From positions 17,709-63,361 of the forward strand of contig NZ_FOGG01000026.1 of NCBI RefSeq assembly GCF_900111155.1: a DNA stretch of 45,653 nt. The letters run 5' to 3'. The notes under the pieces are model-generated. The model was not told the origin of the DNA. It searched no databases and saw only the letters and a list, made by a program, of their open reading frames with translations. The translations under genes and the position numbers were made by a program. The stretch is from Pedobacter rhizosphaerae. GTDB taxonomy: Bacteria; Bacteroidota; Bacteroidia; Sphingobacteriales; Sphingobacteriaceae. Position 1 is the stretch's first letter. Every line of letters starts with the position of its first letter. This document shows, in pieces, positions 42,876-45,653 of the stretch.

Positions 42876-43172
42876 ATGATAAATAAAAAAAACAACCATT
42901 ATAGCATTAAGCTAAGCGAGATTGAACTCAAAGATGGAACTTCATCAGATAGATCAATCACTTTTGAATTTGATAATCATGATAATATTCTTGATTTGAT
43001 TGAGCAGGTAAAAACCAAAGGGCTTTTTGAAAGTCCAGAAGAGACAACAGAATTTATCGTCGGTTTGAAACTCTTCAGTGAGGTAATGTTGCGGAATAGA
43101 GAGCACCCTTTGTTTGAAGAATTCCGTCCGGCTTTCGGGGAATTTATGAAAAAGCTAAAAGGGAAAAAATAG
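42876..43172 (+). CDS. DUF3861-family small protein (98 aa)
   Basis: A 98-residue soluble protein. The core S-I-T-F-E-F-D-N-H-D-N-I near 28-39, K-T-K-G-L-F near 46-51, V-G-L-K-L-F-S-E-V-M-L near 62-72 and P-L-F-E-E-F-R-P near 78-85 are the conserved positions of DUF3861. The function of this family is not known. It is monocistronic and ends in a perfect hairpin terminator at 43238. Confidence 0.85.
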   Translation: MINKKNNHYSIKLSEIELKDGTSSDRSITFEFDNHDNILDLIEQVKTKGLFESPEETTEFIVGLKLFSEVMLRNREHPLFEEFRPAFGEFMKKLKGKK

Positions 43173-43237
43173 CATGAAGAAAATGTTAGGCAGGATGTAA
43201 TGATAGAAAATGGCTAGCTAGGATAAGCAATGTAGTT

Positions 43238-43307
43238 ATGTAAAATGGATATCCGGCGATCGAGCGTAAATTCCCTCTTCCATTAATCCATTTTACATCT
43301 TTTTTTT
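43238..43307 (+). terminator. Terminator formed by a copy of the GTAAAATGGA repeat
   Basis: A perfect 13-bp stem, ATGTAAAATGGAT (43238-43250) with ATCCATTTTACAT (43286-43298), is followed by CTTTTTTTT. The arms are the same core sequence as the palindromic repeats at 1-390 and 4990-5690, so a repeat copy seems to serve as the end signal of the DUF3861 transcript. Confidence 0.75.
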
Positions 43308-43317
43308 GCTTCTCAAG

Positions 43318-45399
43318 CTATTCTATCCATATCATTTGCGTAAATGCTCCATTAGCCGCAATATCCCATGCCTCTACGCGAACCCATTTCCTGCCGGCAA
43401 GATTGATGGGCCAGCTGAATTTTTGATTGCCAAATGCCCGGGTATTATTGAGGTTTATGCGTTCCCGGTAAACATTTTTTCCGTCTCCGGAAACAATTTC
43501 AGCATAATTCATTGGGAATGTCCAGTCTAGCTGCATATTAACTGTCGCCTTGCCCGTTTTACTTAAAGTTAATGTTTCTCCAGATTTTTTGCCATCAATG
43601 TTGAAGGATGGAATAACAACTTCTCCCGTAGAAACAAAAAATCTACCTTTTCGCATTACATCCAGTACAGGCTGCCAACCCTCGCTGTAGTTCGGGAGTT
43701 TATCCATTTCCAAATAATTTACATTTAAGTGGGCGTACATTTCATTCTGGTGGGTAATGGTAAAAATATCCGCTTCAGAAATGACCTGCTTTTTCAATCC
43801 CCAATTGGCCATATCGTCGCCCAGTTTTAATACTCTTTGGCTGAGCGTAGGGATGGATAAATCGGCTGGGATGGCTTTCCAGGCGGCACCAAGAAAAGTA
43901 TCTGATTTGAAAAAGGGTTCGTCTTTATAGGCATCAGGATAGCCCGTTGACCCTTTGGTACGTGCATGAGCTGTCCAGGCGAGGCCTTTTTCCAGCTCCA
44001 AAAGCTTTAGCATTTCTGCTGAGTTTCCAATATGATAAACTTTGCCGAGTGCAGGATTTTCGGTTACAAAAGGCTCATCGGCTTTCCTCGACATTACCCA
44101 GTATACTGGTTTAGGGAAAAATGCCAACCAGTGGCCACCATAAAAATTATTGGCCTCTTCGCCCGGTAAAAGCAGGAAGTTGGAGTCGGATAAGCGTTTA
44201 GTCTGCTCAAAAAGTGCTTGCAGCTCTCTCAATCGATCGTTATCCGGACCTTTAGGATGGCCTGGCCCATGGAATTCAGCCAGTTTAACAATGTTTAAGC
44301 CATGTTTCTTCAATACGTCTACAAACTCAGGCTTTTCAGGAATAGGTTTTCCGGATAGGGCTACTTCGCTGATAAACTCGTTGTGAAAATGTGTAGACAT
44401 CGTTTTAAAACCCGCAATGGGCTTGTAAGCATCACCATGTGTAAAAGCTTTAACTTCTGCCAGAGCCTGTTCCCCATTGCCTTCGGCTAGTAAACAAAAG
44501 AAATTTAATCGTTGTTGTGTGCCCGGAGGGGCATTAAACCAGGGAACATACCTATTGTCGCCCAAAGGATCCTGGCGAATACCCATTCCGAAGCCCGGGA
44601 TTAATTGGTGATAATCTTTGCCATACCAGGTAAACTTAAGGTTAAAGGCTTCATCTAGTGGATAGAAATATTGGTGCGGGGCAGGGAAGAGGGCAAGGCT
44701 TCCGGTTGGGTTTTCTCCGATGATGGTACGATATTTTACTTCCACATTTTTGCTGACATCACTTGGTTGTGGTGTGATGTGATGCATTTGGTCCTGAACA
44801 TTTGCCCAGGCCATAGATTTCCATAATGATCCTTTATTCACCAATCCGGCATCATAAAGAATGGCTGTAGAGTCTGTCTGGGTTGATAATACAGCAGCCA
44901 CATTAAATAAAGGGCTTCCGTTGTAATAGGTTACTTCGATTGCCCCCTCAAAGCGATCAGCCCGGGCACCAGAAATGCGAACAATAGTTTGTTGCCCGCT
45001 GGTGGTTACTTTTGCACTTCGTTTATCAATGCTTACGAGGTACGATTTATACGGTTTTTTGGGTACACGATCGAAGAAAACATCCCAACCACCACTATTC
45101 GGACTCAGTGTGCGTTTGCCTACAGTAAGTACAAAAGCAGGATCAAGGCTTGAGGTAATTTCTTTAAGTATTTTTCCTTTTCCTAACGAAATGCTCCTGA
45201 TGAGAGGTTTGCTCTTGTCGAGGTCGAGAATCATTTTTGCCGTTCCGCTTTTACCTGCCGGCCAGTTTACAGTAATTAATTTTTGGTTAACAGTTACGGT
45301 TGCGCCGTTCTTTTTTACAGCAGAGAGATCGACCAGGGGGGATTGAGCAAAAGAGGTAAAGCCGCAAAAAAGCAAGCCAATGAGCAGTGTTTTTTTCAT
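43318..45399 (-). CDS. Large exported protein, possibly PHP-like hydrolase
   Basis: A 693-residue protein with a signal peptide (1-18, ending S-F-A-Q). The N-terminal half is beta-rich and unrecognised. The second half has histidines and acids in a PHP-like order (K-L-A-E-F-H-G-P-G-H-P, L-L-L-P-G-E-E-A-N, W-T-A-H-A-R-T-K, D-I-F-T-I-T-H-Q-N-E) that could bind metals as in PHP/CehA-type metallohydrolases, and a beta-sandwich end (S-T-G-E-V-V-I-P-S-F-N-I-D-G). It is likely periplasmic. I give no substrate. The upstream region to the window end contains no gene. Confidence 0.7.
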   Translation of the reverse strand: MKKTLLIGLLFCGFTSFAQSPLVDLSAVKKNGATVTVNQKLITVNWPAGKSGTAKMILDLDKSKPLIRSISLGKGKILKEITSSLDPAFVLTVGKRTLSPNSGGWDVFFDRVPKKPYKSYLVSIDKRSAKVTTSGQQTIVRISGARADRFEGAIEVTYYNGSPLFNVAAVLSTQTDSTAILYDAGLVNKGSLWKSMAWANVQDQMHHITPQPSDVSKNVEVKYRTIIGENPTGSLALFPAPHQYFYPLDEAFNLKFTWYGKDYHQLIPGFGMGIRQDPLGDNRYVPWFNAPPGTQQRLNFFCLLAEGNGEQALAEVKAFTHGDAYKPIAGFKTMSTHFHNEFISEVALSGKPIPEKPEFVDVLKKHGLNIVKLAEFHGPGHPKGPDNDRLRELQALFEQTKRLSDSNFLLLPGEEANNFYGGHWLAFFPKPVYWVMSRKADEPFVTENPALGKVYHIGNSAEMLKLLELEKGLAWTAHARTKGSTGYPDAYKDEPFFKSDTFLGAAWKAIPADLSIPTLSQRVLKLGDDMANWGLKKQVISEADIFTITHQNEMYAHLNVNYLEMDKLPNYSEGWQPVLDVMRKGRFFVSTGEVVIPSFNIDGKKSGETLTLSKTGKATVNMQLDWTFPMNYAEIVSGDGKNVYRERINLNNTRAFGNQKFSWPINLAGRKWVRVEAWDIAANGAFTQMIWIE

Positions 45400-45653
45400 A
45401 ATTGGTTAGGTTGAAGCCACCAAAATACTGTATTTACCATCAATTATTACTTTTCTTTTTGCAATATTTTTGTGGTAAAATTGCTTAACTAAAAGCTTTT
45501 AGCTTGCAATTAAAGGGTTTGTGTACATGGGGGCTATGAAAAATGGGTAGGGCGAAACATCAGGGAATTTGGAGTGGATTATTTGCAGGCAAGAATTAAG
45601 CAGCAAAAGCATTATTCTTTCCAACATTAAGAAGTTAAGGGAAGTTAAGATAG
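45400..45653. other. Upstream region of the 693-aa protein gene
   Basis: It holds the promoter of the minus-strand gene (a weak AGTATTTTGG box at about 45424-45433 on the minus strand) and, at its end, a fragment (ATTAAGAAGTTAAGG at 45628) of the 203-bp repeat family. No gene is seen. Confidence 0.45.

Overview
The window looks like a chromosomal piece of a Bacteroidota (Sphingobacteriaceae, Pedobacter-like) genome. The evidence is SusC/SusD outer-membrane uptake genes, lipoproteins with a C-K-K start after the lipobox, promoters of the TTTG / TAnnTTTG type, almost no Shine-Dalgarno sequences, a short Hc1-type histone-like gene, and long intergenic arrays of degenerate repeats.

Layout. 0.4-4.9 kb: three minus-strand genes (beta-helix lipoprotein, alpha/beta hydrolase, TlpA-like thioredoxin), flanked by two repeat blocks that are inverted copies of each other (1-390 and about 4990-5680). 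5.7-22.2 kb: a plus-strand sulfur block. It starts with a SAM-I riboswitch in front of a cysteine desulfurase, then an 84-aa protein plus a NIL-domain protein, a field of dispersed repeats, a 35-codon leader ORF ending S-C-C-C-C-G, and a nine-gene operon: SusC, SusD, S51 peptidase, two DoxX-like membrane proteins, a SoxD-like cytochrome c, a SoxC-like molybdopterin sulfite dehydrogenase, an FAD oxidoreductase and a YeiH/TauZ-type sulfate exporter. A 15-bp near-palindrome (CTATrGwTTTkGTAG) overlaps the -33 element of two of these promoters; a third copy lies upstream of the thioredoxin gene and a partial copy lies before the SAM riboswitch.

22.2-35.3 kb: ordinary, loosely connected genes (exported proteins, a retropepsin-like protein, an MpaB/DUF2236 oxygenase pair, a histone-like protein, zinc alcohol dehydrogenase, TetR regulator, HAD phosphatase, esterase, SGNH hydrolase, and katG with a good OxyR-like site). 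35.3-45.6 kb: a repeat array, a large outer-membrane protein that appears to join a kinase-like domain to a BamA-type barrel, the 5-oxoprolinase operon pxpB-pxpC-pxpA plus an NRAMP transporter on the minus strand (pxpC carries an in-frame stop near its N-terminus), a DUF3861 protein, and a 693-aa exported protein.

The most interesting system is the sulfur block. It appears to import an unknown sulfur-containing (perhaps peptide-like) molecule, oxidise the released sulfur to sulfate, export the surplus, and sense sulfur status at three levels: SAM riboswitch, a shared operator, and a poly-cysteine leader peptide. The individual gene families are well supported; the substrate and the joint regulation are inference.
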